Shown: one piece after another, positions 24,196 to 36,500 of the stretch
Numbering within the stretch: the first letter of the stretch is position 1
Layout of the letters: each line of letters starts with the position of its first letter
Assembly: GCA_012932295.1 (NCBI GenBank)
Contig: JAAONU010000001.1
Coordinates: forward strand, 44,861,134-44,925,133
Reading direction: 5' to 3'
Source: Cyclina sinensis
Taxonomy: Eukaryota > Mollusca > Bivalvia > Venerida > Veneridae
DNA: 64,000 nucleotides
Position numbers and translations under genes: made by a program
The notes under the pieces: model-generated
Seen by the model: only the letters and a program-made list of their open reading frames with translations
What the model was told of the DNA's origin: nothing
Databases searched by the model: none

Positions 24196-27100
24196 CTAGC
24201 AAACAGAAATGAAGTGATTGAATATTGTTTTCAGAGTACACTGTGATTTCATTTGATCATGATAAGTGCAATAATGCTTCAATTGTGGATGAAAGACACA
24301 TACCAACTGTTTGATCCTCTTGTACATGAAGTGTTTCTGGAACTCAGTGTTCATCTGTTCAACCTCAAAGCTAACCTCTGCATCAGTCTCTTCATTGTTA
24401 CACAGGTCATCCAGATGTAGTCGGAAATAATTGTAACATGGACTGGTTACTGCAAGGTCTTCCACAGTGAAAACTAGTCTGACATTGCAACACAAAATTA
24501 AGAATATCCAATTATATCAAAAGCAAAAAAATATGGTCAATAAAATGATCACTTCAAAGTGTCTTCTTCATACATTGGTTTACAATTTATATGACAACAG
24601 CCTAAATACTGTGACATAATTTCTTTAAAATAATGTACGATTTTAAATCATCAAAAAAGATGAAAAAGTTTAGATTTTTACAGAGTTTTAGTAAAGTTTT
24701 ATTTGAAACAGCAAACTTAATAAAGGCACAATGTAAAACTGCCAAACATAAATTTAAGTTATAGGAGAAACTTTAATTAGTATCATGAAAAGACAAAGAT
24801 TACCTTTTCTCCAAACCAATGTAGAGAGTCTTAGCAGGTGGGTGATTCATCACTTGTTTCACAACATTGAAGAATGCATCAGTCATATCAAAATCATATA
24901 TCACTACAACAACAACAAAAACATATATGTTTGCATCATAGCGGAAAATTTACCCATCAGAACAACCAGAGTCATACCAAACCAACCTTGCGAGCTTGAC
25001 CTTTGACCCTGTTGACCCAAAAACAAATATCTTCTTGTCATGCCTAACCATCAATTCTCCAGTCTTAACTCTTTGTGCCCATAAGTTCTCAAGTTAAATC
25101 GGAAACGAAAAGGTCTACAATCCCATCAACATCTACAAAGCATTATACCCCCTTTTCTTCAAAGTGGGTAGGAGGCATAATGAAGGAAGTTTCAGACAAG
25201 CGTTTTGGTACAAACTCTTGAAAAATTAAACTCATTTTTCTTATACAACTGCATGCTTCTTTCTTACCACTTCTACTATGAAAATTTTAATGTTAAAACT
25301 AAGGACTGCTTTGCAGAATGAGGTAATGGCACAGAAAGTCCCAAAGAAAACTATCATTTTCATCACACAACACTTCTGGTTCTGAACTGAGAAGTATGGT
25401 TGTTTAAAAATAAGAGGAAACATACAGGATATTTTCTTAAATCTGGAAAGTGGCAAATCGTAACTAAATATACTGTAATATCTTTACCATCAGCAGCAGC
25501 CAGGATATCACAGTTATATATACTGCTTATGTCATCTTCAGTTAAACCATGCTTACATTTTTCAACTGGAAAACAAAATGAAAGCAGGCATGATTTCTTG
25601 CAAGAATGTTTTGAAAAAAATAAACAGAATTACTGTTCATGTAAAAAGTCTACACACGTTTTTTCATTGTTGAAGATAAACTTATTTGTCATACAGTGAA
25701 ATCAAATGCTTAAAGCTACAAGTAACAATATCTTGCACAGTACTTCTATTAATCAATTGTAACAAATGTTCTACAAGTTTGCAGTCCAGGCTTCAACAAA
25801 CTTTCTATTACAGGAGTGCAGGCTACAAGACTACTCCATCAAGGTACCAGTATATACTGATGGCTAGCATGGCATTTGATAAACAGTGCCAACCTTAGTT
25901 TTTAAACACAAACCTACAAGTCCTGTAAACCAGTCCAACTGTTTGACAAGCACCTTACACATTGGTCTAGGAAGCGTTGGGCAGGTCGTTGCTGTACAGA
26001 CGTTATCTTCAGCAAGAGACAGAATCTGTTCCCCAGTATCTACAAAATTATTATATTATATAAGACACAGATAGGTCACACTCTTCCTAACAGAAAGACA
26101 TAATGCATCAGAAAAGACCCTTATCTGGGTTTTGAACTCATACCTGCTAGATAATGAGTAGCATCAAAATTCAATGCTCTACATTACTGTGCCAAAGAAT
26201 TGATTCTATGACTCAGCTGTCAGCAGCTGAATTTATATGGACGCTGGTAAATGTAAACTGCTTACAAATTAATACCTTTTTTGCATGATTTCACAAACTT
26301 TAAATCAAAATATACACAGAAGCTCACAGTTTTTTATCTGCTCCTCCATGTTCTGACATGTTATGGTTACTGATGCAGAAATTAGTGAAAACTGGTTCAA
26401 ACCCTACATATGGTCAAAGCCCCAAATTCCAGTAACACATTAAATCATCATTCTTGAGCTAGTGTTTTAAAAAGACTACCAGTTAATATCCATATACAAA
26501 ATGTATTTCTTTTCTACCGGTATATACCGTAACTGACAAACTCAAAATTGATGTTTACCTGTACAGTATACTCTTTTGGCATACATGGCAGCAACAATGC
26601 TTGTTAAGCCAACACCAGCTCCAAGTTCTACGATGACTTTATTTTCAAAATCTCCATGGAAACTAATGATGTAATCACTAAGTAACAAAGCACCATGCCA
26701 AACCTGAAGTTGAAATAATCAAAATTTGATCTTGAGAGAGAGAGAAAGAGAGAGAGAGAAAGAGAGAGAGAGAAAGAGAGAGAGGTTTATTCAGAGGTAA
26801 AGTAGCTAGCTTAGCTGACTATACACAACAGTAGCTTCTTTGAATACTACTTTCAAACTCAACAGACTGCCTTTGTACTGAAGTTGGCTGTTTCTCAAAA
26901 AAGAATTTCAAAAAGCTCCGACTTCTCCAAAGAAATTGGTTTTGTCACTCTATAATATAAATAAAACTGTCATAACAAAAACAAGCCGAAATAGTCCTAC
27001 TCATTACATTTTCTTTTTTCTTATTCTATCCAAACTATATATTGTTACTATCTGTTAATAAGCCAGTTTGTTTGGGTTTTCTTTCATAACAACTTTCTGA

Positions 27101-28707
27101 AAAAAGAAACATGTACAAAATGCATACTTGTTCTCCGACATCTTCTAAATCTGTGGCTAAACTGTGCTCTGAAAAAACAACAAAGAAACATACCAAATAC
27201 ATAAAAAAAATTAACAATAAACTCAACAATTACACTTAAATATTTTAAGCAAATTACAACTCTCTTAGATCATCTAACAATTAAGCAATAATTATTATTT
27301 AATTAATAACAGACGGTATAGAAATTCAAAATTTTGCTGTATACTGGACTCTCTACAGATTTCTTACTGATGCTCAGGTAATAGATATCAAAATTGGCAT
27401 CTTTGTCTCTCTCCATGCTACACTTTCCCTGTGCATCTTTCCTCCTTGTTCCAGAAACCACTCTTTGTTTGTCTTTGGCTTGCACAGACATGTTGCTGAT
27501 AACTTGTAAACTTTTTGATTTATTGACCATCTTTTGCTTCCCTTTTTCAGAACACTTTCTTTGAACACAAACACTGCAAGATTTCTTTACTGGTAGTTCT
27601 GACACACTTTCATTATGAAAATGTTGCTCAGTGAAATTACAGTTACAACCACATGAACATGTGTCTTCTAATACAGTTTTATATGAAATGTCACTGTCTA
27701 CAATATTTTTTACTTTTTCTACAGAATCCTTTAATTTGTCAAAATTATCATCTTGTTTCTGTTTCACTGGTGGGAGACTGTCAGACAAGTCAAGCTTTAT
27801 TTTCTTTCTTCCTGGTGACACTTCAGTATCATCCTTAAAACGAACATTTCTTTCTACTTCAGACCAGCATGAATTTCTACAATTACACACTCCAGAATCC
27901 ACATATTTGCAAGTGTCAGCATCAAAATGACAACATTTATTTGGACTTTTGTTTTGTTTGAAGTCACTGCTCTCCTGAAAATTTCTCTCATTGTCTGAAT
28001 CTTCATTTCTACATTCATGTCTGTCTATAACTGGGTCACCATCTTCATCAAATTGTGCTTTAGCTTCAAAGTGAATAGCATTCAACTTATTACCTGACTT
28101 TTCATGTAATTCAATTGGTGGATCCTTTTCAGAACCATCTTTTGGTTTATTTTGTGGTGTGTTTTCAGAACTAGCATTAAGTAATGTGTCATGAACTAAA
28201 CAAGTCTGTTTAAGTTTATCACTATCAGTTTTCTGTAACTCAGTGCTTCCTTGCTGTGTCAGCCTCATTGATAGTGATATGTTCTTTATAGTGGGGAAAT
28301 ATAACTTGAATCTTGTAACTGGAAAACAGAATTATAAGTTTACTTGAATCAAGTTGAATGTATTTGTTCTCAACATGGCCTCTAAAATGTTACAATATTG
28401 CAGAAGTTAGATAGAACATAAATCAAATGTATCTTTAGAGATAAGCATTTAAATGGCACTGTATAAAATCAAATCACTTTAATGGTTTGATTCACCTGTT
28501 CACTGAGTGATTACAATTTTTTCATTAACTGATTGATAAATCATTACTTAGAAGGCCCTTAGAAAGACATGACATAACAAAATCGTGAACTTATCTGAAC
28601 TCAAATTCAAAGAAAAAGTTACCAGCATAGTTAGAGTCTGGTATCATCTGAAACTGACAGTCTGTGTGTACATCTGAAAGAACATGTGAGCTTTCTTTTG
28701 ATACCAT
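24196..28707 (-). CDS. METTL22: Methyltransferase-like protein 22 (seven-beta-strand lysine methyltransferase)
   Basis: Eight exons on the minus strand: 28623-28707, 27368-28318, 27128-27168, 26559-26703, 25914-26039, 25488-25565, 24804-24903 and 24196-24478. All joins keep frame, giving about 602 residues. The start is MVSKESSHVLSDVHTD, whose VLSDVH resembles the human METTL22 N-terminus. The methyltransferase begins near residue 346 with HSLATDLEDVGEQVWHGALL. Motif I is ELGAGVGLTSI (about 385), then VYCTDTG after strand 2, DILAADVIYDFDMTDAFF, and finally LVFTVEDLAVTSPCYNYF. Human METTL22 methylates the KIN17 protein; the same role here is inferred. Exon 2 encodes about 317 residues of acidic, Cys-rich low-complexity sequence, making the protein much longer than the human one (about 400). 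The exon 5 donor (TAG|gtttgt) is weak but is the only one that keeps frame. The last exon may splice at 24304 rather than run to the stop at 24196. Confidence 0.88.
26735..26784. repeat. (GA)n microsatellite
   Basis: This is a GA run of about 50 bp with AAAG interruptions at regular intervals. It lies in the METTL22 intron just upstream (in the gene's sense) of the exon carrying motif I. Confidence 0.9.
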
Positions 28708-29557
28708 ACTTGGGATTTTCCAATTTTATTTATAGAATTCAGTCAATGTGTTTGAAGCGCTTGTTTTCATTTTGCAAGCGTTTTGTTCTCACCACGTTTC
28801 ACATAAATTGGCAATATTTTTTCATAATTATTTAACAACGACAGATGAAGTAAACGTGCAGGATTATTTACGTAGAACGGTAGGTCTGAATATCAGGAGT
28901 ATGATTATTATACGATACAGATAATGACATTTCGAAAATAAATGGTCCACACTACAACTGACAACGAATTCGGATATGCCCATAACATTCCCATTTACAT
29001 TAAAAGTAACATACAGACACTGGCAGTGTGTCGCTTTCTCAATTCATTTTTTGTTGTTGTTTATATTTAGAAATGAAATGAACAAGCACCAATGTCTTAC
29101 AATTCAATTAGTGAATTTATTGTTAAAAATCCATACACATTGGTAGTCTAACTATATTTTGCCTCCTTTTTTGGGCTGAAATTTTATATTTGTTCACCTT
29201 TGTTCATCTCCTAAAGGTTGAACAACGAAAAAAATATTAGATGTATAAAAACAGTTCAACTCTTTGAGTATAATGAATGTCGCTACATGACAACCAGTCA
29301 TACACTATTTCTTTAACCAGAATTTGTATTAAATACTACAGAAGCTGGGACAATTGAGTAATTACAAAGTAAAATGGTTAACTTTCCAGAGTCCTTAGAT
29401 CATTTGATTGCCAGCTGAGTACAGTAATCTTAGTACAGTGACACCATCATTAAGCGTTTTTACAATCTAGTGTCTGCTGCTAAACATTTATTTAATCTTT
29501 GTGAATTAGAATGCCTATGATTTTCTTGTTTCCAGATCGACATAGAAATAAAGAAAG
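28708..29557. promoter_or_regulatory. Shared divergent promoter region METTL22 / TMA16
   Basis: METTL22 starts leftward at 28707 and TMA16 rightward at 29558. TMA16 has a splice acceptor (ttcttgtttccag) just before its start, so it has a non-coding first exon. A suitable donor (AACG|gtaggt) lies at about 28880, which would put both transcription starts within roughly 28710-28880. No TATA box was assigned. The rest of the interval would be the TMA16 5' UTR intron. Confidence 0.5.
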
Positions 29558-30205
29558 ATGCCAAAAGCACCTAAAGCAGCAGTAGGAAAACCGAAAAAGG
29601 TGGTACATCCAAACAGTCGCCAGGCCAGTTATATCCAAAGGCAAGCTAATCGTGACCACAAGTTAATGAAAAATAAGGCTGAAACTGCTGTTAAACAGGA
29701 ACAGCTTCAGCAAAAACTTCAATGGTATCAGAGCCATCTTGATCCACAAAAATCTATGTACACCAAGCAGGAAGTGGCAGAACTTACTCTGGAGTATATA
29801 GACAGATTTAATGGTGAGCTTGAACAGATTGGAATAGTTAATGCTGTTGGAAACAGACAAACAAAACAACATCAAGCTCGTGAAACTGCCATTAATCTTA
29901 CCAGGGAAAAAGAAATTCATGAGTTTGATACTGTAGGTGTAGAGGTACCAGATCTTATAAATGGAAAGAATTTGGACTATTTCAGGAATTGGACAGGTGA
30001 AACAAGATATTTTCCAAATATAAAATTAAGAAAGTCAAAAAGATCAGACTTGAAAACTGGCAACACAGAAGGTAAAAAGGATACACAGAACAGTAATGAA
30101 GATACTGAAAATTCATTGAACTTACCAGATTATGTAGATTCTGAAGAAGTAAAGGAAAATGTCACAGATGAACTACCTGATTATGTTGATTCTGAATCGA
30201 GTTAA
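29558..30205 (+). CDS. TMA16: Translation machinery-associated protein 16
   Basis: A single open frame of 215 codons begins MPKAPKAAVGKPKKVVHPNS, the characteristic TMA16 start. It continues with LQWYQSHLDPQKSMYTKQEV, YIDRFNGELEQIGIVNAVGNR, EFDTVGVEVPDLINGKNLDY and FRNWTGETRYFPNIKL, in the order expected for the family. Length is close to human TMA16 (about 200). The family binds pre-60S ribosomal particles in the nucleus; that role is inferred from homology. The basic N-terminal stretch fits nucleolar or ribosomal binding. The C-terminus carries two copies of LPDYVDSE within the last 30 residues. The CDS is uninterrupted, yet a strong acceptor stands about 22 bp upstream of the ATG, so at least one 5' UTR intron exists. 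An ATTAAA hexamer follows at 30249. Confidence 0.93.
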   Translation: MPKAPKAAVGKPKKVVHPNSRQASYIQRQANRDHKLMKNKAETAVKQEQLQQKLQWYQSHLDPQKSMYTKQEVAELTLEYIDRFNGELEQIGIVNAVGNRQTKQHQARETAINLTREKEIHEFDTVGVEVPDLINGKNLDYFRNWTGETRYFPNIKLRKSKRSDLKTGNTEGKKDTQNSNEDTENSLNLPDYVDSEEVKENVTDELPDYVDSESS

Positions 30206-30248
30206 AATGATGCATCTACATGTACAAATATTTTAATTCCATAAATGT

Positions 30249-30254
30249 ATTAAA
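30249..30254 (+). terminator. TMA16: Candidate poly(A) signal for TMA16
   Basis: ATTAAA lies 44 bp after the TMA16 stop codon. It is a common variant hexamer. Another ATTAAA lies near 30410. Confidence 0.35.
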
Positions 30255-30539
30255 ATGATTGTCAAGAATCATCTTTCTTAAGTTTGGAGCTTGTACTATA
30301 AAGAATTGAAAACAAAGCCACTCATCATAGAATATAGGCATAGGCATGTTCTTGTCGAATTTGTTTTTTCAAAGAGCAAAATAGGCCTCTGGATTGTCCT
30401 GTATTGTAAATATTAAAGAGCTGTAATTGGTCTTACCTTGAGGTTGCATTGAGAGATTTTGAAATGAAATTGTTCACATTCTAAACATTGTCTGCCAGTG
30501 ACTAAAGTGCCTAATGTCAGGCTTGGAGATTTTTATTGA

Positions 30540-31115
30540 CAGATTTTTAGCTTGTCTGTTTCAAAGAAAAAGTTGAGCTATTATGATCGCTGGGTCGATG
30601 TTGTTGTCATGCAAAAACTTTAATGTAGCCCATTACTCCAACAATTTAAAAGGTATCAATATGAAACTTTGAGTGCTTGCTTATCATGAAAAGAGGCAGT
30701 TATAATACAAGGGGCATTATTATGAAAGCTAAATTTTTGGATTTATGCCCCTTTTTAACTTACCATTTTTGTCAAAATTACTTATTCAGTTGAATGATTT
30801 CAAAACTGTCAAAGGTATCAATATGAAGCTTGGACTGCTTGCTCATCATGACAAGAGGCAGTTGTAACACAAAAGGGATTATTCTGAAAGCTATATTTTT
30901 GGAGTTATGTCCCTTTTTAACTTACAAGATTTGTCAAAATTGCTTATGAAGTTGAATTTTCAAAGGTATTCAAACATAATCAAACATCTTGACATGAAAC
31001 ATCAGAGGTATATACACCTCCTTCTGGAGAAGTGCACAAGAACCATAACTATGGCCCCCATTGTCAACATGTAAAACAGAGGACCATTTGCGCCGCTCCG
31101 CGGAGCTCTTGTTAA
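30540..31115. mobile_element. Hairpin-ended repeat element with a two-unit tandem core
   Basis: Two units of about 165 bp share 'aaaggtatcaatatgaa' (about 30650 and 30813) and 'gaggcagttataatacaa'-like text. The right end is a GC-rich hairpin (gcgccgctccgcggagc) followed by CTCTTGTT, the same suffix that follows the hairpin at 50165. No coding sequence is present. Confidence 0.6.
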
Positions 31116-33100
31116 TGTTTCCATTAACCTTCTGCTAAAAAAATTGTTTGTACAGTGTTTGAACACTGTATGAACTGCTGTATTTCACGGGACAATTGAT
31201 AGGGAGATGGGGTTTGGGGTTAGTTTCATATTTAGCATTACTCTTGTTAAAAAGTCAAAATGAGGCTGCAGTTACTTCATGCTGTTGCATGAACATACAT
31301 ATGAAAAGTAGCATAATGTGCAACCAGGGCATAAAAATGCCCCCCAGTTCAAGGAAGTTTTTTTTTTTCTCTAAGTATTTCCTGTAATGGTGAGTACCAT
31401 TCACTGTAGATAAATTTTGTTCTAGAAAAGTAGTCTCTGTAAAGAAGAGATACCAGGTGAGGTAGATTTATTACCAGCACATTGACAGTGGCTGTTATAA
31501 CTCTGACAGTACTGATATACCTCATGCCACATTTCTCTTGATGGTCATTTATAGTTATCCAGTATTTTTAATCAGGTGCTAGCTAGGTTTTTTTCAGCTG
31601 AACAGACTGAGCTTGAGGTTTACAGCATTATTGTTTGAGTATATGCTATCTATATCCACATGAGTACCAAAAGCCCTTCTGTGTAAATGCATATACAAGA
31701 AAAATTGTTCATATTTTTACCACAGTGTAAAGAATTGTGGTCAGTTGATTTAAAGCAAAGGTCAGGGAGTCCACAAATTATATGCAATTACTGACAAATC
31801 CTGCAGTTACAGCACTGCTAGATACACCTATACAGTAAAACAAAAAAAAAACCTGTCATTTTCAATAGTATAATCATAAAATAAACAGTGTTACAGCATT
31901 GCTGAAAATACCATTATAGCTAGACATAGTTAATAATAATAATAAGGGCTTTATCCAAGATGTTTAACTGCAAGAATCTGAATGCTGTACTATGGTATAT
32001 GCACTGTTATAATGTTAATTATAACACGATGAAACTTTGGTATCAACATTTTGGTTATTATTTTGGTGTGACAAAATACAAGTTGACATTGTGTATTTAC
32101 TGATGATTTTGCACTGTACTTTAGTAAATAACAGAATATACCTTAGTTAATGTCCTCTGCCCACATGACATTGCAAGGTATCTTGACAGAATGAACATTG
32201 TATTTACTGTTTCCATTTACTAAGAGAATAATTCATCTGGAGGAAAAAATGAGTAAGTTGGTTTTAATATTTATACCCAGTTTTAATTATACAGAAGTCA
32301 ACAGATAAATCAACAATTAACACACTTCATTTTTGACAACAACACATCATAATAATCACATTACATGAACCAGCATAGGAGCTGAAATGCACCAAATCAC
32401 ATACAGAATGGAGATGTCATTTCTACAGCCATTTCTCAAGACTTTGTTATACAAACCTTTTTACTGGAAAAGAATCAGATTACGGTTTTCTTGATGGTTC
32501 TCCAGAATTCATGACAGTAGATTCAATCAACAATAAAATACAATAGTTTTATAAACAATACCATTACACAATGGCAATGGTTTACAACTTTTCATATTTT
32601 CTTCAATCTTACTTCTGCTTACAATAACTGACTATTAGATACCTTCTCGATTTTTCTACAGCTGTTTTTGAGAGGTGAAGATTCCTAAATGTTATAAATG
32701 CTTCACTTCTGAAATAGCATTTAGATTGAAGTGAATGCTGACTAAAGTGAGTACACCATAAAAGTGTTAACAACGACTTATTAATTTGTTTACTATCTGG
32801 AAGGGAATGCTCTTCAGTTCACAAGCTTGTGCCCCTGCCTCCCCCCCTCACTGTTTGCTATTTTCCAAGGCATACTGCACTGATCTAATAGAGGTGGTCA
32901 ATGTCAACACAGATGCAAGTTCAAGTGATAATATTTCAATGTTTTTCTATGGTAAAGAATTTTATTTTGATAAAGCAAGAAAAAAAATATGAAAGCAAAC
33001 TCCTAAACTAATTACAATGTCAGTAATTCAGTACTCCTTTCAACTAGAACTTCGCGAGTCGGACGTGTGGCCTGACAATAGCATATCATTTATTTAACTT
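31116..33100. other. Intergenic DNA between TMA16 and FBXL15
   Basis: I saw no exon, RNA gene or tandem array. The DNA is AT-rich with short homopolymer runs. Part of the right side may be FBXL15 3' UTR, as an AATAAA on the minus strand lies near 33088. Confidence 0.35.
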
Positions 33101-33104
33101 TTTT

Positions 33105-33450
33105 CTATGGAATGGGGAATTTATAGGCCCCGGACAACAATTAAGTATGAAAAATTACAAAGGGCGATTACTAAAAAATTATGTGAAATAGAGTTATGGT
33201 TCTTGGGCACTGCATCTCCCCACAATGAGATCTATTCACCTATGAAGTTTCAAGTCGATATCTTCAATACCTTTCGAGTTATGCCCCTGACAAGAATTAA
33301 ATATGAAAAAATACAAAGGGCAATAAGTCAAAAATTATGCAACAGAGAGTTATGGTTCTTTGGCACTGCATCTGTCCACAATGAGATCTATTCACCTATG
33401 AAGTTTCCAGTTGATATCTTCAGTGCTTTTAGAGTTATGCCCTGAACAAG
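33105..33450. repeat. Two-unit tandem repeat (about 160 bp)
   Basis: Two units share 'gttatggttctt', 'ccacaatgagatctattcac' and 'gagttatgccc', beginning near 33134 and 33293. The plus-strand open frame across it (33107-33445) is internally repetitive and is not considered a gene. Confidence 0.75.
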
Positions 33451-33582
33451 CAAAATGGGATGCCGCTGACACTGCAAGTAACACCTACATGTCAGGCGAC
33501 ACAAAAACCCACTGGTTTTGAAAAGCATAGTGGTTCTTTTTGTTTGCTTCAGTTCATTTTTACATTGCTGTTAGTATATTTC

Positions 33583-36500
33583 TCAAATCTGAACATTAAG
33601 TTTATGTCTCATGCTCCAGAGAAGCTGGTTAATCCTTGGCTGCGTAGAGGGGGGCATCAGTTTATCCATTTTCACACCATTTTCTCTAAGTTTTGATAAT
33701 GTCATCTCTGTGACCTGGTGGCATTCACGAATTTGTAACATCTTTAGATTCTTGCCATATTCAGCAAGAAACCTGAAAGTTAAAAAACAAGAAATGTTTA
33801 AAGACATGACAAAAATATTATAAAAACATGATGCTGTGTTCAGAAAACACATTTGCCCTTGGTAGCGTAGTTTGTCATGATACAATTTTAAAATGACAGC
33901 ACAGTGGTAAAACAGCAACTGAAATCACAAGTTAGAATGGAAATAACTTATGTCACTTGGCAGGGTCATGACCTGTGCCCAGTTAAGTGTGTAAACTTTC
34001 ATGCCACAGCTATTTGTAGAAATTGTGAAATATACAATTTGCCAAAACAGGTTAACCATTTCTGTAAGTACAAAATGGGCAGATAACACAAGAAATAAGG
34101 TAGCCACAGTTATATAACTTGTCAGGGTCATGACCTGTGCACTGTTAAGTAAGTGTGTAAACTCTCATCTGACTTCTATTTGTAGAAATTGAGAAATATC
34201 TAACTTGCCAAAACAGGTTAACCAGACAGATGTGGGGATGTACAGTTCAATCACAAGATGCCAAGGGCATTTAAAGGTAGCCACAGTTACGTAACTTGGA
34301 TGGGTCATGACCTGTGCACTGTTAAATAAGTTTGTAAACTTTCATGCCACAGCTATTTGTAGATACTGAGAAATATCCAACTTGCCAAAACAGGTTAACC
34401 ATATCTGTAAGTAAAAAATGGGAAGATTACCCAAGAAATAAGATAGCCACAGTTATGAAACTTGCCAGGGTCATGACCTGTGCACTGTAAAGTAAGTGTG
34501 TAAACTTTCATGCAACTGCTATTAGTACAAATGGAGAAATATCCAACTTACCGAAACAGTTTAACCATTTCTCTTAGTACAAAATGGGGAGATTACCCAA
34601 AAAATAAGTTAGCCATAGTAAGGTAACTTGTCAGGACCTGTGCACTGTTAAGTAAGTGTGTAAACTCATGCCACTGTTATTTGTACAAACTGAGAAATAT
34701 CCAACTTGCCAAAACAGGTTAACCAGACAGATGAACGGATGGATTGTTCAATCGCTAGATGCCATGGGCATAACTAAATGCTTTTTAATGTAATATGTAA
34801 TTAATTCTTAAGAAAATTTTCAATATGTGTTTTTTTTTTTCTCAGCATCATCTTATCCAATTTTTATCAGCATAATTTCTTAATTTAATTCTACACAATA
34901 CAGGTAGTATCTTGAAAAAATCCAATCATTCTGTATCTTAAGAACTTGGAGATAATAAAATCTACCATATAATACCTAAGGAATAAGCAATGAAATATTT
35001 ATGAATTTAGTTAGAAATATTTGCAGTCAAAATCATGGACAGCACGGTCTGGCAATGGCAGCCTGCCTGTTGACCTTGTTTCCAGTGATCCCATGTGCAG
35101 TCCCAAGCTTTATGCATGTTTCATTGCAAAAGGTTGATACAAACACAAGTTATTACATAGACACTATATTCAAATGTAACAGTGAACTTGAACCTAATGA
35201 CCCCCAAAAGCAATCCTTCCTTTAGTCTTCATGCCATCCACCGATACACAAATTTCATTTTGGTATCTCGTTTCTATCTAAACTCATTGAGCAGAAACTG
35301 TTTGCCTTTGATATCAATGCCTTTGACCTTTAACAAACTGACCAATCCAAATCTGTGTTTTAATGCAAGTATCAACAACCTGTATCTACCAAGTTTCATC
35401 TCTCTACCACTTTCCTAACCTGAGTTATTTAAAGAAAACCTGGTTAAAAAATATGTATTTAGACAAAATATTTAACGATTACCTTATACTGTCATCAGTA
35501 ATCCTCCAGCATCCCTGAATGTTAAGATGGTATAACTGACTGCTATGCTTGGCCAGAACAATCATGGAGTTATCTGTAAGTCCATAAATCTTCGCAAGCT
35601 GTATAGATTTCAGCCTAGAAAAGGAAAGCAGGACTTTTTTTTAACCAAGATTAAAATTTCTCTGTAACTGAAGTACATTGTCTTTTCTTATCTAGTATGT
35701 GTGTAATAGAAGCCAGATCAGACGTGTATATATAAAGTTCAGAAAATTGTGAACAAGCAGAATATCAAAGTTCAAAGATACAATATCTTACTAGAAATGC
35801 TTAAAAAGAATTTAAAATATACTAGCTTTAATTAAGAGTAAATTTAGCAACATAAAAAAAACAAGAGGACAAATGCCCACTATGGTTATTTTCTGCAAAA
35901 AGCAGTGCTTTTAAAGTGAAACGACAAAGTTTGACACAAACATACAGGAAGGCAACAAGAAGAAAGGATAGACAGTCATATCACCTTACAGTTTGGAAGG
36001 GACAGACTAACAGCTTGCAATATATTTTCTTATAACGGAAATGTTGTCTCCATGTGATAAACATGAATTTGTGGAAATCATATAAAAAGTAGCAGAGTAA
36101 CAGTGCAGACACGAAATGAACCAGTACATGGACAGACTGATCACTACATGGCGCTCTTTACGGGCATAAAACAACTATAGTGTGAACACTTTATTATTCA
36201 ATATCTTCTACTAGGGGGAACAAATCTTAATGAAGAAAAATTAATGTAATGAAATTAAATTCCTCAATACAAAGATATTTGATCAAGAAATAAGAATAAT
36301 CGGTATCTGAAAGAAACTTTATAGAAATTCTGAAATTAAATAAGCACTTACTGAGGACAGCTGGACACAAGTACCGATAATGATTCATCATTGACATTCC
36401 AGCATCCTGTGAAGTCAACAGTGTCTAAGTCTTTGCAATATAAACCTATCACAGTCACTCCTTCTGGACTTAGCCAGACACAGTCGCGTAGAATTAACTT

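Noticed and set aside
27374..27930. Open frames on both strands across the METTL22 N-terminal exon (27374-27574 minus, 27631-27930 plus)
   Set aside because: They are other-frame shadows of exon 2, whose joins and family anchors support the chosen frame.
33107..33445. 112-codon plus-strand open frame with two similar halves
   Set aside because: It is a translation of a two-unit tandem repeat with no family resemblance.
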